Positions 47,251 through 56,338 of a stretch of DNA of 58,489 nucleotides are shown here, one piece after another. The stretch's first letter is position 1. Each line of letters starts with the position of its first letter. The translations under genes were made by a program, and so were the position numbers. Below the pieces are notes generated by a model, which worked only from the letters and a program-made list of their open reading frames with translations, was not told the origin of the DNA and searched no databases. Origin of the DNA: DATDPY01 sp964395765 (GTDB lineage Bacteria; Bacteroidota; Bacteroidia; Cytophagales; Cyclobacteriaceae); the NCBI GenBank assembly GCA_964395765.1, contig CAYNCU010000002.1:1-58489 (forward strand), read 5' to 3'.

Positions 47251-47400
47251 ATGGCTAAGAAAGTTGTTGCCGGTTTAAAAAAAGGTAAAGAGTATGCCAG
47301 GATTATAAAGGCCGTAAAATCCCCCAAAACAGGAGCATATACCTTCAAGGAAGAAATGGTGCCGGTTGACCAGGTAAAGGATAACCTGGCTAAAGGATAA
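47251..47400 (+). CDS. DUF4295 small basic protein
   Basis: 49 aa: MAKKVVAGLKKGKEYARI, then AVKSPKTGAYTFKEEMVP. This is the DUF4295 family, found next to rpmG throughout Bacteroidota. I recall a link to a phylum-specific large-subunit ribosomal protein, but have not verified it. Its position after L28 and L33 supports a ribosomal role. Confidence 0.92.
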   Translation: MAKKVVAGLKKGKEYARIIKAVKSPKTGAYTFKEEMVPVDQVKDNLAKG

Positions 47401-47537
47401 AATCCAACATCTCGCCATCATACGATTTCCGACCCTTCCTGACTTTTTTTCATTAACCAGTAAAATAGCAAGAGACTTATTGATCAATTGTTTAGATCAG
47501 AATTCGAGGTTATTTTTATAATTCAACTGATATCATA

Positions 47538-48497
47538 ATGGCTTTATTGGGATTTTTTTCCAAAGAAGGCAAACAAGCGCTTGATAAAGGCCTTGAAAAG
47601 ACCAGAGAAAACTTCTTTTCGAGGCTGGGAAGAGCCATTGCCGGCAAATCCAGTGTAGATGCGGAGGTGCTTGACCAGCTTGAGGAGGTGTTGATATCCA
47701 GCGATGTAGGCATTGAAACCACGCTGAAAATTATCAAAATGATCGAAGAAAGGGTTTCGAAGGACAAGTATCTTAATGTAAAAGAGCTTAATACGATCCT
47801 GAAACAGGAGATTGTTTCCCTGCTGCATGAAGACAAATCGACGAATATTGAGGCTTTCTCTATTCCGGATGCTAACCCACCTTTCATAATTCTTGTGGTC
47901 GGAGTTAACGGGGCAGGAAAGACAACCACTATCGGGAAGCTGGCCGCGCAATATAAAAATGCCGGTAAAAAAGTAATTCTCGGGGCTGCTGATACTTTCA
48001 GGGCAGCCGCAGTGGACCAGCTAAAACTTTGGGGAGAAAGAGTAGGAGTTCCGGTAATTGAACAGGGAATGGGGACAGATCCCGCTTCCGTTGCTTACAA
48101 GGCTGTCAATTATGCGATCGAAGAAAAAGCGGATGTGGTGATCATTGATACGGCCGGAAGATTGCATACTAAAATTAACCTGATGAATGAATTGGCTAAA
48201 ATTAAAAAGGTCATAAAAAAATTCAGGGATGATGCCCCGGATGAAATTTTGCTTATCCTCGATGGAAGCACGGGTCAAAATGCTTTCATCCAGGCAAAGG
48301 AGTTCACCAAAGCGACCGATGTTACTTCCATTGCCATTACTAAACTTGATGGTACTGCCAAAGGGGGTGTTGTGATCGGTATCGCCGATGAGTTTAAAAT
48401 ACCAATAAAATATATCGGGGTTGGTGAAAAGATTGAAGACCTCAGACTATTCAATAAAACGGAATTCGTGGATTCATTATTTAAACAATCGGACTAA
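47538..48497 (+). CDS. ftsY: signal recognition particle receptor FtsY
   Basis: 319 aa. A short N domain with helices (FFSKEGKQALDKGLEKTREN) leads to the NG GTPase: G1 VVGVNGAGKTTTIGKLA at about 120-136, IDTAGRLHTKINLMNEL, and ITKLDGTAKGGVVIGIAD. The acidic A domain of E. coli FtsY is absent, as in many bacteria. It docks SRP-ribosome complexes at the membrane. It continues the rpmB block, which in this phylum leads to rimO. Confidence 0.96.
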   Translation: MALLGFFSKEGKQALDKGLEKTRENFFSRLGRAIAGKSSVDAEVLDQLEEVLISSDVGIETTLKIIKMIEERVSKDKYLNVKELNTILKQEIVSLLHEDKSTNIEAFSIPDANPPFIILVVGVNGAGKTTTIGKLAAQYKNAGKKVILGAADTFRAAAVDQLKLWGERVGVPVIEQGMGTDPASVAYKAVNYAIEEKADVVIIDTAGRLHTKINLMNELAKIKKVIKKFRDDAPDEILLILDGSTGQNAFIQAKEFTKATDVTSIAITKLDGTAKGGVVIGIADEFKIPIKYIGVGEKIEDLRLFNKTEFVDSLFKQSD

Positions 48498-48517
48498 ACT
48501 TCAATTTTCAATATGTT

Positions 48518-48549
48518 ATATCCGGTATTTAGTATTAAATCCCGGATAT
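48518..48549. other. inverted repeat between ftsY and the DUF6048 gene
   Basis: An 8-bp stem (atatccgg at 48518-48525, ccggatat at 48542-48549) spans the junction of two convergent genes. It lacks a clear T run on either side, so it is only a weak candidate for a bidirectional terminator. Confidence 0.35.
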
Positions 48550-49241
48550 TAATGATTAATATTTTTCGGCGTTTTAGGTTTAATCAGCGGTTTTTTCCTG
48601 AACGCAAGGCGGTAATAAATACTATAGTTTAGACCCCAGTTCGTATTTTTTGAAGTTATTCCATAACCGGGAACTTCATACGTGGTAAATGTGCCGGTGT
48701 TATTAATCTTTAATCCGAATTTCAACCGTCCGGTCCAGCCCATGTATAGCCCTTTCCAGATATGTACTTTCAACCCACCATTCATTTCATACCAATTCGC
48801 GCGATTGGAGTGTTTATTGAGTGTTTCTGAGGAAGAACCGAAATAGGGATCGACACCGTTATATTTTAATGTTTCGTCAAATACGGTAGAACAATATCTT
48901 AAGCCGAAAAAAATAACATGATGATCCGGGTCGGAAAACAGGAAATTATAATCGATACCGGTCCGGAAGTACCATCCATTCATCAGGTAATTGAAATTAT
49001 CGCCGGAAAGTTTTGTAGTCCAGTCTCCGTAATCCACAGTGAGGAAATATTTATATACGTCAACATCAGCGTTGAATTCATACTGTTTTCTGTTCGGATC
49101 AAGCGCCCATATCCCGAGACGGCTGAAGTCAGTTCCTAACCGGATAGCAGAGGGCAGCACTACACTCTGAGCTTTAAGCCCGGTAATATAAAAAACCGAA
49201 ACCACTAAAAGACTAGTAATAAATCTGAATATCCGAATCAT
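48549..49241 (-). CDS. DUF6048-type outer-membrane protein
   Basis: 230 aa. A signal peptide (ITGLKAQS) is followed by beta strands with alternating aromatics: IRLGTDFSRLGIWALDPNRKQ, FNADVDVYKYFLTVDYGDW, MNGWYFRTGIDYNFLF. It ends with a short basic tail KPKTPKNINH. The pattern fits DUF6048, a likely outer-membrane barrel. It overlaps the DUF6452 gene by 29 bases, and the two are usually adjacent. Confidence 0.75.
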   Translation of the reverse strand: MIRIFRFITSLLVVSVFYITGLKAQSVVLPSAIRLGTDFSRLGIWALDPNRKQYEFNADVDVYKYFLTVDYGDWTTKLSGDNFNYLMNGWYFRTGIDYNFLFSDPDHHVIFFGLRYCSTVFDETLKYNGVDPYFGSSSETLNKHSNRANWYEMNGGLKVHIWKGLYMGWTGRLKFGLKINNTGTFTTYEVPGYGITSKNTNWGLNYSIYYRLAFRKKPLIKPKTPKNINH

Positions 49242-49677
49242 TAGTAATACTTAAAGTATTATTTTTTACAATAACTTCAGGAAATGTCGAATAGGGCACC
49301 TGAACCTGTTCAAACGATTCGGTATACCCGCAAGTAGAAGAAATCAGGCTTACATCTCTATAATATTTTATCCTTATTGTGTCGGAATTTCCAGAATTAA
49401 AAAAAATAAATGTAGTAGAATCAACCAGCGTATTAACCGGTAAAGGAACAACACTCAATGTATCCTGTAAATAAAACAGGCTGTCAGAGCCTATTGCGGT
49501 TATGGAATCAAATACGGTTTCTTTAGGCGCTTTGGTTTGTTTATCAAAAAATGAAATTTTTACTATGGAAGAATTGAAATTTGAGCAGATGGAATCGTCG
49601 CAACCCTGGCTCAGGGCGAGGAAAAATAATATAAGGATCGCAGAATAATTCAGTAATGTTATATTCTTCCTGTGCAT
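49213..49677 (-). CDS. DUF6452-type lipoprotein
   Basis: 154 aa. The signal has a lipobox ALSQGC (Cys26). CDDSICSNFNSSIVKISFFD follows, then beta strands with PVNTLVDSTTFIFFNSGNSD and STCGYTESFEQVQVPYS. Consistent with DUF6452, partner of DUF6048. Co-translated with it (29-base overlap). Function unknown. Confidence 0.75.
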   Translation of the reverse strand: MHRKNITLLNYSAILILFFLALSQGCDDSICSNFNSSIVKISFFDKQTKAPKETVFDSITAIGSDSLFYLQDTLSVVPLPVNTLVDSTTFIFFNSGNSDTIRIKYYRDVSLISSTCGYTESFEQVQVPYSTFPEVIVKNNTLSITNDSDIQIYY

Positions 49678-49773
49678 TCTTAAGATTTCCGTTCAAAATT
49701 ATTGAATTCCAAACAGATAATAACTTTTGATTGATCATTAATACATTAACCATGCCAGGTAAATGAAAAGTAG

Positions 49774-49781
49774 TACTTTTG
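49774..49781 (+). promoter_or_regulatory. -7 element of rimO
   Basis: TACTTTTG is an exact TAnnTTTG match. Transcription would begin about 49788, which excludes the TTG at 49786 as the start codon of rimO and favours TTG at 49801. No TTTG is seen at the usual upstream distance. Confidence 0.55.
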
Positions 49782-49800
49782 CGCTTTGAATGGTGTGGAT

Positions 49801-51114
49801 TTGAAAACCAAAGGATTAAAAAAGGACAAGATAAATGTTATCACACTGGGGTGTTCCAAAAACCTGGTGGATTCTGAGGTATTGATTACTCAACTGAAGA
49901 GTAATGGGCTCCAGGTCGAACATGAATCCCCGGATGATGACTCCAATATTATCATTATCAACACATGCGGATTTATAGACAATGCCAAAAAAGAATCTAT
50001 CGATACAATCCTTCGGTTTGCCAATGCGAAGCAGGACGGGCTCATTGAGAAATTATATGTTACCGGCTGCCTTTCCGAACGATACCGGAATGAATTGCAG
50101 AAAGATATTCCCGAAGTGGACGCTTTTTTCGGGACTCGTGAACTTCCCTCGCTCCTGAAAAAATTCAATACGGATTATAAACATGAGCTGATTGGCGAGA
50201 GAAACCTCACCACTGCACCGCATTATGCTTATATTAAAATTTCGGAAGGCTGTGATCGCCCGTGTTCATTTTGTACGATTCCCCTGATGCGGGGAAAACA
50301 TATTTCAAGACCGGTTGAAGAATTGGTAATTGAAGCCTCTGGACTCGCCCGCAACGGCGTAAAGGAATTGATCCTGATAGCGCAGGACTCTACCTTTTAT
50401 GGCCTTGACCTGTATAAAAAAAGGTCGCTTGCTTATTTATTGTCAAAGCTTGCGGAAGTAGACGGAATTGAATGGATCCGGTTGCATTATGCCTTTCCAA
50501 CAGGATTTCCAATGGATGTAATCGATGCAATGGCTGCCAATACGAAGATCTGCAATTACCTGGATATCCCATTCCAGCATGGAAGTAATAAAATCCTGGA
50601 ATTAATGAGAAGGGGCACTACCACTGAGAAGGCAATGGCGCTGATTGACAATATCAGGGATAAGATCCCCGATATTGCAATTCGCACCACCATGCTCGTT
50701 GGCCATCCGAAAGAAGTAAAAAAGGATTTTGATCTGATGCTTCAGTTTATTGAAAAATCACAATTCGATCGATTGGGTGTATTTTTATATTCCCATGAAG
50801 AGGATACCCATTCTTTCACGATGAAGGACGATGTCCCCGATAAAGTGAAACAACAACGCGCAAAAGAAGTACTGGAATTACAGGAGAGTATTTCACTTAA
50901 AAAAAATATTCAAAAGATAGGCCGTACTTTTAAAGTATTAATTGACCGGAAAGAGTCTGGCTATTTTATCGGTAGGACTGAATACGATTCGCCGGATGTT
51001 GATAATGAAGTATTAGTTAAAGCCAATGGTAATTACCTGCGAATCGGTGATTTCGCAGATATAAGTATTGTAGACGCTCAATCCTTCGATTTGATCGGGG
51101 AGCCGGCGAGTTAA
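49801..51114 (+). CDS. rimO: ribosomal protein S12 methylthiotransferase RimO
   Basis: 437 aa from the TTG at 49801, giving (M)KTKGLKKDKINVITLGC, as in other Bacteroidota RimO. The UPF0004 domain has LGCSKNLVDSE and INTCGFIDNAKKES, the radical SAM motif is EGCDRPCSFCTIPLMRG, and a C-terminal TRAM domain ends the protein (FKVLIDRKESGYFIGRTEYD). It adds a methylthio group to Asp88 of S12. In this phylum it regularly follows ftsY; here the DUF6048/6452 pair lies between on the other strand. Confidence 0.94.
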   Translation: MKTKGLKKDKINVITLGCSKNLVDSEVLITQLKSNGLQVEHESPDDDSNIIIINTCGFIDNAKKESIDTILRFANAKQDGLIEKLYVTGCLSERYRNELQKDIPEVDAFFGTRELPSLLKKFNTDYKHELIGERNLTTAPHYAYIKISEGCDRPCSFCTIPLMRGKHISRPVEELVIEASGLARNGVKELILIAQDSTFYGLDLYKKRSLAYLLSKLAEVDGIEWIRLHYAFPTGFPMDVIDAMAANTKICNYLDIPFQHGSNKILELMRRGTTTEKAMALIDNIRDKIPDIAIRTTMLVGHPKEVKKDFDLMLQFIEKSQFDRLGVFLYSHEEDTHSFTMKDDVPDKVKQQRAKEVLELQESISLKKNIQKIGRTFKVLIDRKESGYFIGRTEYDSPDVDNEVLVKANGNYLRIGDFADISIVDAQSFDLIGEPAS

Positions 51115-51282
51115 TAAATAGTATATAACCGGGTTACTTCATTGTACAGGCTGAAATAAATAATTTTAAATAATGAAAGCACAATATTGCACATGATAAA
51201 TTTCAACCCATGTCTTTTACCTGTTCAAACCAAAGGCATGATCGTATCCCACTATCAATTTTCAAGACTCGAATTCTGATTT

Positions 51283-52851
51283 ATGCATGTAGAAAAAATA
51301 CCATTGGCTGATACCGGATATTTCACTAAAATTTTTCTTGATTATGTGAAAAAAGATCCGGTGTTGAAACCGTTTATTAATCAGTTCCCTGATAAAGAAA
51401 ATTTTGACAATGTTTTCAAAACCAAAAAATTTTCTAAAGATCGCAGAATAAAATTATTTGAAGAATTAATAAGTCAATACAAGGATATCCCGGCTTCTGC
51501 GGCCGTACTGGAAAATATTAAAAGCCTTGTCAATGAAAATTGTTATACGGTGACCACAGGACACCAGCTCAGTATATTTACCGGGCCGTTATTTTTTATT
51601 TATAAAATTGTAACCACCATCAATACCTGTAAAGCACTGACGGAGAAATTTCCTGATCAGAAATTTGTTCCGGTATATTGGATGGCTTCCGAAGATCATG
51701 ACTTTGAAGAGATATCAAATTTTCGCTTATTCGATAAGGTTTATCAATGGGAAACAGCTCATGGTGGCCCTGTAGGCAGGTTAAATACCGACTCGCTGAA
51801 ACCCATAATCGATCAACTTCCCGAGAAGGTTCCGTTATTTGAAAAAGCCTATACACAATTCAATAAGCTTTCGGATTCAGTGCGCTATTACGTGAATGAA
51901 TTATTTGGAAAATACGGGCTGGTAGTAGTTGAACCCGATTCGTCGGTTTTTAAATCCTTCTTCAAGGATGTGATTATCGACGACCTGACAAAATTTACGG
52001 CCGATAAACTTGTTAAAAGCAGTACATCGGAACTTGCTGCCTATGGGTATAAAAGCCAGGTTTCGCCCAGGGAGATCAATCTTTTTTATATGGATGAAAA
52101 TAGCAGGAACAGAATCATATACGAGAATGGTATTTATAAAATTCATGATACAAGTAAGAGTTTTTCATCGCAAGATATACTGAATGAAGCCAGGAATAAC
52201 CCCGGAAAATTCAGCCCGAATGTAATTTTACGCCCTGTCTACCAGGAAATGATATTGCCCAACATTTGTTATGTCGGAGGTCCGGCTGAGATATCCTACT
52301 GGCTCCAGCTCAAAAAAGTTTTTAATTATTACAAAATCCAGTTTCCTGTACTCATGCCCAGGAATTTCGGACTGTTTATGAACGAATCAATTTCTTCCCG
52401 ACTCGGAAAACTTATGGTAAAATTGCCCGATCTGTTTCTGGATTCTCATGCTCTTAAGACAAAATATATTCTGGAAAACAGCGGTAGTAATATTAACCTG
52501 GAAAAGGAAAAACAGATCCTTCTTGAATTATTCGAATCAATAAAATATAAAGCAATCACCGTTGACGGAAGCCTTGAGGGTTTTATCGGTGCCGAAATGA
52601 CTAAATCATTAAAGAGCTTTGATAACATTGAAAAACGGATCATAAAAGCCGAAGAAAAAAACCAGGATATTTCACTCCGACAACTGGATACATTAAAGGA
52701 AAAACTTTTTCCCGATGGTAAATTACAGGAAAGAACAGATAATTTTCTCAACTTTTATATCAATAACCCGCAGTTCATTGATGAGGTTATGAAGGTTTTT
52801 GATCCTTTTGAGCAGCAATTCTATATTATATCGGAGTCAAAAATCAATTAA
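51283..52851 (+). CDS. bshC: bacillithiol biosynthesis cysteine-adding enzyme BshC
   Basis: 522 aa. VTTGHQLSIFTGPLFFIYKI, FVPVYWMASEDHDFEEISNF, and NVILRPVYQEMILPNICYVGGPAEISYW (in two parts) are hallmarks. It adds cysteine to GlcN-malate, completing bacillithiol, a low-molecular-weight thiol of Firmicutes and Bacteroidota. BshA and BshB are not in the window. Single gene. Confidence 0.93.
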   Translation: MHVEKIPLADTGYFTKIFLDYVKKDPVLKPFINQFPDKENFDNVFKTKKFSKDRRIKLFEELISQYKDIPASAAVLENIKSLVNENCYTVTTGHQLSIFTGPLFFIYKIVTTINTCKALTEKFPDQKFVPVYWMASEDHDFEEISNFRLFDKVYQWETAHGGPVGRLNTDSLKPIIDQLPEKVPLFEKAYTQFNKLSDSVRYYVNELFGKYGLVVVEPDSSVFKSFFKDVIIDDLTKFTADKLVKSSTSELAAYGYKSQVSPREINLFYMDENSRNRIIYENGIYKIHDTSKSFSSQDILNEARNNPGKFSPNVILRPVYQEMILPNICYVGGPAEISYWLQLKKVFNYYKIQFPVLMPRNFGLFMNESISSRLGKLMVKLPDLFLDSHALKTKYILENSGSNINLEKEKQILLELFESIKYKAITVDGSLEGFIGAEMTKSLKSFDNIEKRIIKAEEKNQDISLRQLDTLKEKLFPDGKLQERTDNFLNFYINNPQFIDEVMKVFDPFEQQFYIISESKIN

Positions 52852-52860
52852 ACCCGGTCA

Positions 52861-53541
52861 TTATAATTTAGATCCGCGAACCATTTCTTTTTTCTTAAGA
52901 GCACCTTTCAGCGTTTCCACGTTGAGTCCTGCTGCTTTCAAATCTCTTTTTAGCTGCCCTTTCGCCGCATAGGTTACCAGTATTCCAGGCTTCTTCAGGC
53001 AGTAAGCGGATTTTTGCAACAAGGCAATGTCCCATATTTCGGGCTGTTTACCTGGTGCAAAGGCGTCATAATAAATGAGATCAAATTGATTTACTCCGGG
53101 GTTGTAATCCTGGAATTTACATCTTAATTTCTGAAGATTAAAAGTTGCTGAAACCGGAAAGAATTTATTCCAGGGACCGTTGTGGAAATCCATTAATGAA
53201 ATTTTTTTTTCGGAGTCGATGATAATGGACGAATAATTCAACTTATCCAGGATATCCTGTGATAAAGGATATGGTTCAATGGAAGTATAGGAGATGATCC
53301 GTTTATATATTCTGTTTTCGATCAGCGTAAGGTAGGCATTCAGCCCGGTTCCAAAGCCTATTTCGAGAATATTTACCCGATCGGAATTAGTAAGACTCAG
53401 GAGGTGCCTGAAACCGTTCTTAATATAAACATGTTTTGATTCTGCAATAGCACCATTCAAAGAATGATAGGATTCATTCAATTCAGGCACAAAAACGGAA
53501 TGGGAACCGTCCTCAGTGGTAATCAGTTGACAGGAATACAT
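52861..53541 (-). CDS. mnmD: tRNA 5-methylaminomethyl-2-thiouridine methyltransferase MnmD
   Basis: 226 aa, the stand-alone methyltransferase half of MnmC. FVPELNESYHSLNGAIAES at the start, EIGFGTGLNAYLT (SAM motif I), YYDAFAPGKQPEIWD and LVTYAAKGQLKRDLKAAGL are typical. It finishes the wobble uridine modification in tRNAs. It lies 6 bases after ispF on the minus strand. Confidence 0.9.
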   Translation of the reverse strand: MYSCQLITTEDGSHSVFVPELNESYHSLNGAIAESKHVYIKNGFRHLLSLTNSDRVNILEIGFGTGLNAYLTLIENRIYKRIISYTSIEPYPLSQDILDKLNYSSIIIDSEKKISLMDFHNGPWNKFFPVSATFNLQKLRCKFQDYNPGVNQFDLIYYDAFAPGKQPEIWDIALLQKSAYCLKKPGILVTYAAKGQLKRDLKAAGLNVETLKGALKKKEMVRGSKL

Positions 53542-53547
53542 GTAGAT

Positions 53548-54021
53548 TCAGGATTCCAGTAAAACAACCGCATAAGCAGAAATACCCTCCTCTCTTCCCA
53601 CGAATCCCAATTTTTCCGTTGTCGTGGCTTTGATCGAAATCTGTTCCTGATCTATTTCCATTACATTCGCAAGACTTTCTTTCATGGCGGATAGGTAAGG
53701 ACTGATTTTGGGTTGTTGCAAACACAAAGTCGAATCAATATTCCCGATTTTAAATCCAGCGTTCCGGATTAATACCATTACTTTCTTTAAAAGAATTTTG
53801 CTGTCGATTCCCTTGAATTCCTTTGAAGTGTCCGGAAAGTGTTTCCCGATGTCTCCCAGGTTGGCCGCTCCCAGGAGAGAGTCGCAGATAGCATGGATCA
53901 GAACATCCGCATCCGAATGACCAACGGAGCCTTTCGAATGGGGTATTTGTATTCCTCCCAGCATAAGTTTATGCCCCTCCCGTAATTGGTGTACATCATA
54001 ACCGAAACCTATCCTATACAT
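53548..54021 (-). CDS. ispF: 2-C-methyl-D-erythritol 2,4-cyclodiphosphate synthase
   Basis: 157 aa. GYDVHQL (Asp9, His11) and GHSDADVLIHAICDSLLGAA bind zinc and substrate; FPDTSKEFKGIDS and IKATTTEKLGFVGREEGI complete the family. It makes the cyclic diphosphate of the MEP isoprenoid pathway. Co-transcribed with mnmD; the outer-membrane gene upstream is 14 bases away. Confidence 0.95.
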   Translation of the reverse strand: MYRIGFGYDVHQLREGHKLMLGGIQIPHSKGSVGHSDADVLIHAICDSLLGAANLGDIGKHFPDTSKEFKGIDSKILLKKVMVLIRNAGFKIGNIDSTLCLQQPKISPYLSAMKESLANVMEIDQEQISIKATTTEKLGFVGREEGISAYAVVLLES

Positions 54022-54035
54022 ATTGTTTCTCAGAA

Positions 54036-54737
54036 TTATTTTGAATTAAAAAGTATTCCCATGGTTACCTCAAGGCCTGTAAAATCAAGTTTAGAGTCTT
54101 TGTATTCACCGGTCAGGGTTTGAAGACCGGACTGCAAAGTTCCTCCTGTATAACTTCCTCTTAGATCCAGGTTCGATCCCCCTGAAAGATAATTAACCTC
54201 GAAGTTCATACCAAACTGTTTGGTGAAATAGACAATTAACTCTGCCCCTGCAATCCATCCGAATCCAAATTTATTGTCAAACTGAAAGTCTGCATTGGCA
54301 ACGTCCCAATTTTCATATTTTCTGATAGCGCGGTCAAGATTCCCGTAATTTACCTGGTTGCCAAAATTATAAAAGGCGAAACCGCCGCCTTTAATTTTGA
54401 AAATGACGTTATTCAACGGTAGCTTCAGGACTGCCTGGGCCGGTACGAATAAGGAAAAGAACGGCCCCATGACAGGGTCTTTGGTTTCAAATGGAATATT
54501 TGTAACATTCATGCCGGACATCCTGTATAATGTGAAACCGGTTTCCAGGGAAAAATACCTGGAAGGACTTATTCCCAGGCCACGAAAAGAGAATGGGCTG
54601 ATGGGGATTGAAAAATATCCGATTTTCGGGAAAAAAAAGGAGAACGATAGCCCTAATTGTTGGGCGGAAGATTTCCCGGGCAGGAAAAAGGTGGATAATA
54701 AAAGAATAAACACATAATTCCGAATTGATTTCTTCAT
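54036..54737 (-). CDS. outer-membrane beta-barrel protein
   Basis: 233 aa. A signal peptide ends KSSAQQ. Beta strands of alternating polarity follow, with LGISPSRYFSLETGFTLYR, GGGFAFYNFGNQVNYG, FGWIAGAELIVYFTKQF and NFEVNYLSGGSNLDLRG, ending TMGILFNSK. It looks like a small porin-like or adhesin-type barrel. Not assigned to a specific family. Just upstream of ispF in the same direction. Confidence 0.75.
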   Translation of the reverse strand: MKKSIRNYVFILLLSTFFLPGKSSAQQLGLSFSFFFPKIGYFSIPISPFSFRGLGISPSRYFSLETGFTLYRMSGMNVTNIPFETKDPVMGPFFSLFVPAQAVLKLPLNNVIFKIKGGGFAFYNFGNQVNYGNLDRAIRKYENWDVANADFQFDNKFGFGWIAGAELIVYFTKQFGMNFEVNYLSGGSNLDLRGSYTGGTLQSGLQTLTGEYKDSKLDFTGLEVTMGILFNSK

Positions 54738-54832
54738 AATGTTAATTTTTTAATCGACCGGATAGTTATAACCCCGAAAATTGATTGTCCGATTAAAATC
54801 GTCAATTTTTATATATATAACGAAGATAAAAT

Positions 54833-54870
54833 AAAAAACCCTGAAGCTTAATTAATTCACTTCAGGGTTT
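54833..54870 (-). terminator. terminator after the DUF6249 gene
   Basis: 54836-54846 (aaaccctgaag) pairs with 54860-54870 (cttcagggttt), 11 bp with a 13-base loop. On the minus strand Ts follow the stem. It lies 24 bases after the stop. Confidence 0.7.
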
Positions 54871-54893
54871 GAGCAGTAAAAGCCGTGATCTTA

Positions 54894-55232
54894 TTATTCT
54901 GGCTTCAGTTTTTTAATAATGGCATAATAAATGAGAAGTGCAATTCCGCCAAACAGGAGTATCATAGAAAAATAGGCAACTTCTTCCTGGATCCGGGTAT
55001 AGCTTTCCAGCATGTTTCCCAATAAAAGTCCTATGGCCAAGCCAATAAGCAAAATACCGAATTTCAGCGCATCATAGCGGCCATGTGTACTTGTTTTATT
55101 TCTTAAAGTGCTGACATCCAAGCCCTTATCAATAAGAGCAAGCCTTTCTTTATTACGTGCGCTTATCACTACGTAAACCAATCCGAAAACGGTGGCAAAG
55201 AAAGCAATAGGTACTAATAGATCAGGTCCCAT
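54894..55232 (-). CDS. DUF6249-type membrane protein
   Basis: 112 aa. Three hydrophobic segments: LLVPIAFFATVFGLVYVVIS, FGILLIGLAIGLLLG and MILLFGGIALLIYYAI. Between the first two lies SARNKERLALIDKGLDVSTL, which is typical of DUF6249. Function unknown; inner membrane. Divergent from the sigma factor gene, 138 bases apart. Confidence 0.85.
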   Translation of the reverse strand: MGPDLLVPIAFFATVFGLVYVVISARNKERLALIDKGLDVSTLRNKTSTHGRYDALKFGILLIGLAIGLLLGNMLESYTRIQEEVAYFSMILLFGGIALLIYYAIIKKLKPE

Positions 55233-55370
55233 AATTTTATTATATTTAATTGTTTATCCATTTTTTGAACTTACAATGTGTTTGACGCAATTTTCGGATT
55301 ACCGGTTACCATTCAATTCCAAATAGTTTTTATGTAACCAGAATGGACAGCCAAACGTCCAAATGAATAA

Positions 55371-55943
55371 ATGAAGGATGAGCTTGAAGAAATTGTTATA
55401 GATAAATTAAAAAAGGGTGAAGCCCATGCCTTCCGGTATATCGTTGACAAATATAAATCGTACGTATTTAATATTTCTTTGAAAATTCTGAGGAACAGGG
55501 AAGAAGCAGAGGAGTCGGCCCAGGATACTTTTATGAAGGCGTTTAAATCGATCAACGACTTCAGGTATGAAAGCAAGTTTTCTACCTGGCTTTACCGAAT
55601 CGCTTTTAACAATTCAATTGCACGGACGAGGAAAAAGATCCTTACGACAGAAACCCTGGATTCAACCGAAGAGATAAAAAATGTATCGGATATAACAGGG
55701 GCGTTGGAATCCCTTTCCAACAAAGAAAGAGTGGAATTTGTGAAAAAAGCCGTAGAGATGTTAAATGAAGAAGATTCGATTTTAATAAATTTGTATTACT
55801 GGCAGGATTATTCGATGGCTGAGGTAGCTGAGGTTACCGGGCTGGATGAAAATATTGTGAAGGTGAAAATCCACCGGGCGAGACATAAGTTGCAGAAGAA
55901 CATTTCCGAGTCATTGGGAATTAAAATTGAAGAATTATTATGA
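55371..55943 (+). CDS. ECF-type RNA polymerase sigma factor
   Basis: 190 aa. Region 2 has FRYIVDKYKSYVFNISLKIL, EEAEESAQDTFMKAFKS and KFSTWLYRIAFN. Region 4 has LINLYYWQDYSMAEVAEVTGL and VKVKIHRARHKLQKN, a helix-turn-helix. It directs a set of envelope or stress genes. The next gene starts 4 bases before its stop. No conventional promoter is visible upstream, so autoregulation is possible. Confidence 0.93.
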   Translation: MKDELEEIVIDKLKKGEAHAFRYIVDKYKSYVFNISLKILRNREEAEESAQDTFMKAFKSINDFRYESKFSTWLYRIAFNNSIARTRKKILTTETLDSTEEIKNVSDITGALESLSNKERVEFVKKAVEMLNEEDSILINLYYWQDYSMAEVAEVTGLDENIVKVKIHRARHKLQKNISESLGIKIEELL

Positions 55944-56338
55944 ACCAGGAAGAAAAATTTGACAGGCGCATAAAAAACATCATTCAAAATGATATCATTG
56001 AAAGCCCCTCGCCGGCTTTTACCGACAATGTAATGGATCGTTTGGGTGTACGGAAAGTTTCGACTGTTACGGTAAGAAAGCCCATCCTATCGAAATGGTC
56101 TAAAATTGCCATTGCTTCTGGTTATGTTATCCTACTGGCCGTAATAATATATTATAGTGGCACTGCCAAACCGGTGGATTCAAAATACACGGATTTCCTT
56201 CAGCGGTTTCAACTTCCATCTATCAAATCATTATTTTCAATTAATAACCAGATACTGACCATTCTTTTGGTTTTGATTGGAGGAGGTTGGTTATTAGCCG
56301 GCATCGATAAAATATTAAAGAAAATTCTATTAAGATAA
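55940..56338 (+). CDS. small membrane protein coupled to the ECF sigma factor (putative anti-sigma factor)
   Basis: 132 aa with two hydrophobic segments (SGYVILLAVIIYYSG and NNQILTILLVLIGGGWLLAG). The N terminus, NQEEKFDRRIKNIIQNDIIESPSPAFTDNVMDRL (in parts), is the short helical segment that could bind the sigma factor. It lacks the zinc-binding H-x3-C-x2-C of ZAS-type anti-sigma factors. A 4-base overlap with the sigma gene and its membrane location support the anti-sigma role, which is inferred. Confidence 0.7.
   Translation: MNQEEKFDRRIKNIIQNDIIESPSPAFTDNVMDRLGVRKVSTVTVRKPILSKWSKIAIASGYVILLAVIIYYSGTAKPVDSKYTDFLQRFQLPSIKSLFSINNQILTILLVLIGGGWLLAGIDKILKKILLR

Noticed and set aside
47516..47951. 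Minus-strand frames over the start of ftsY
   Set aside because: ftsY is unmistakable on the plus strand; these are shadows.
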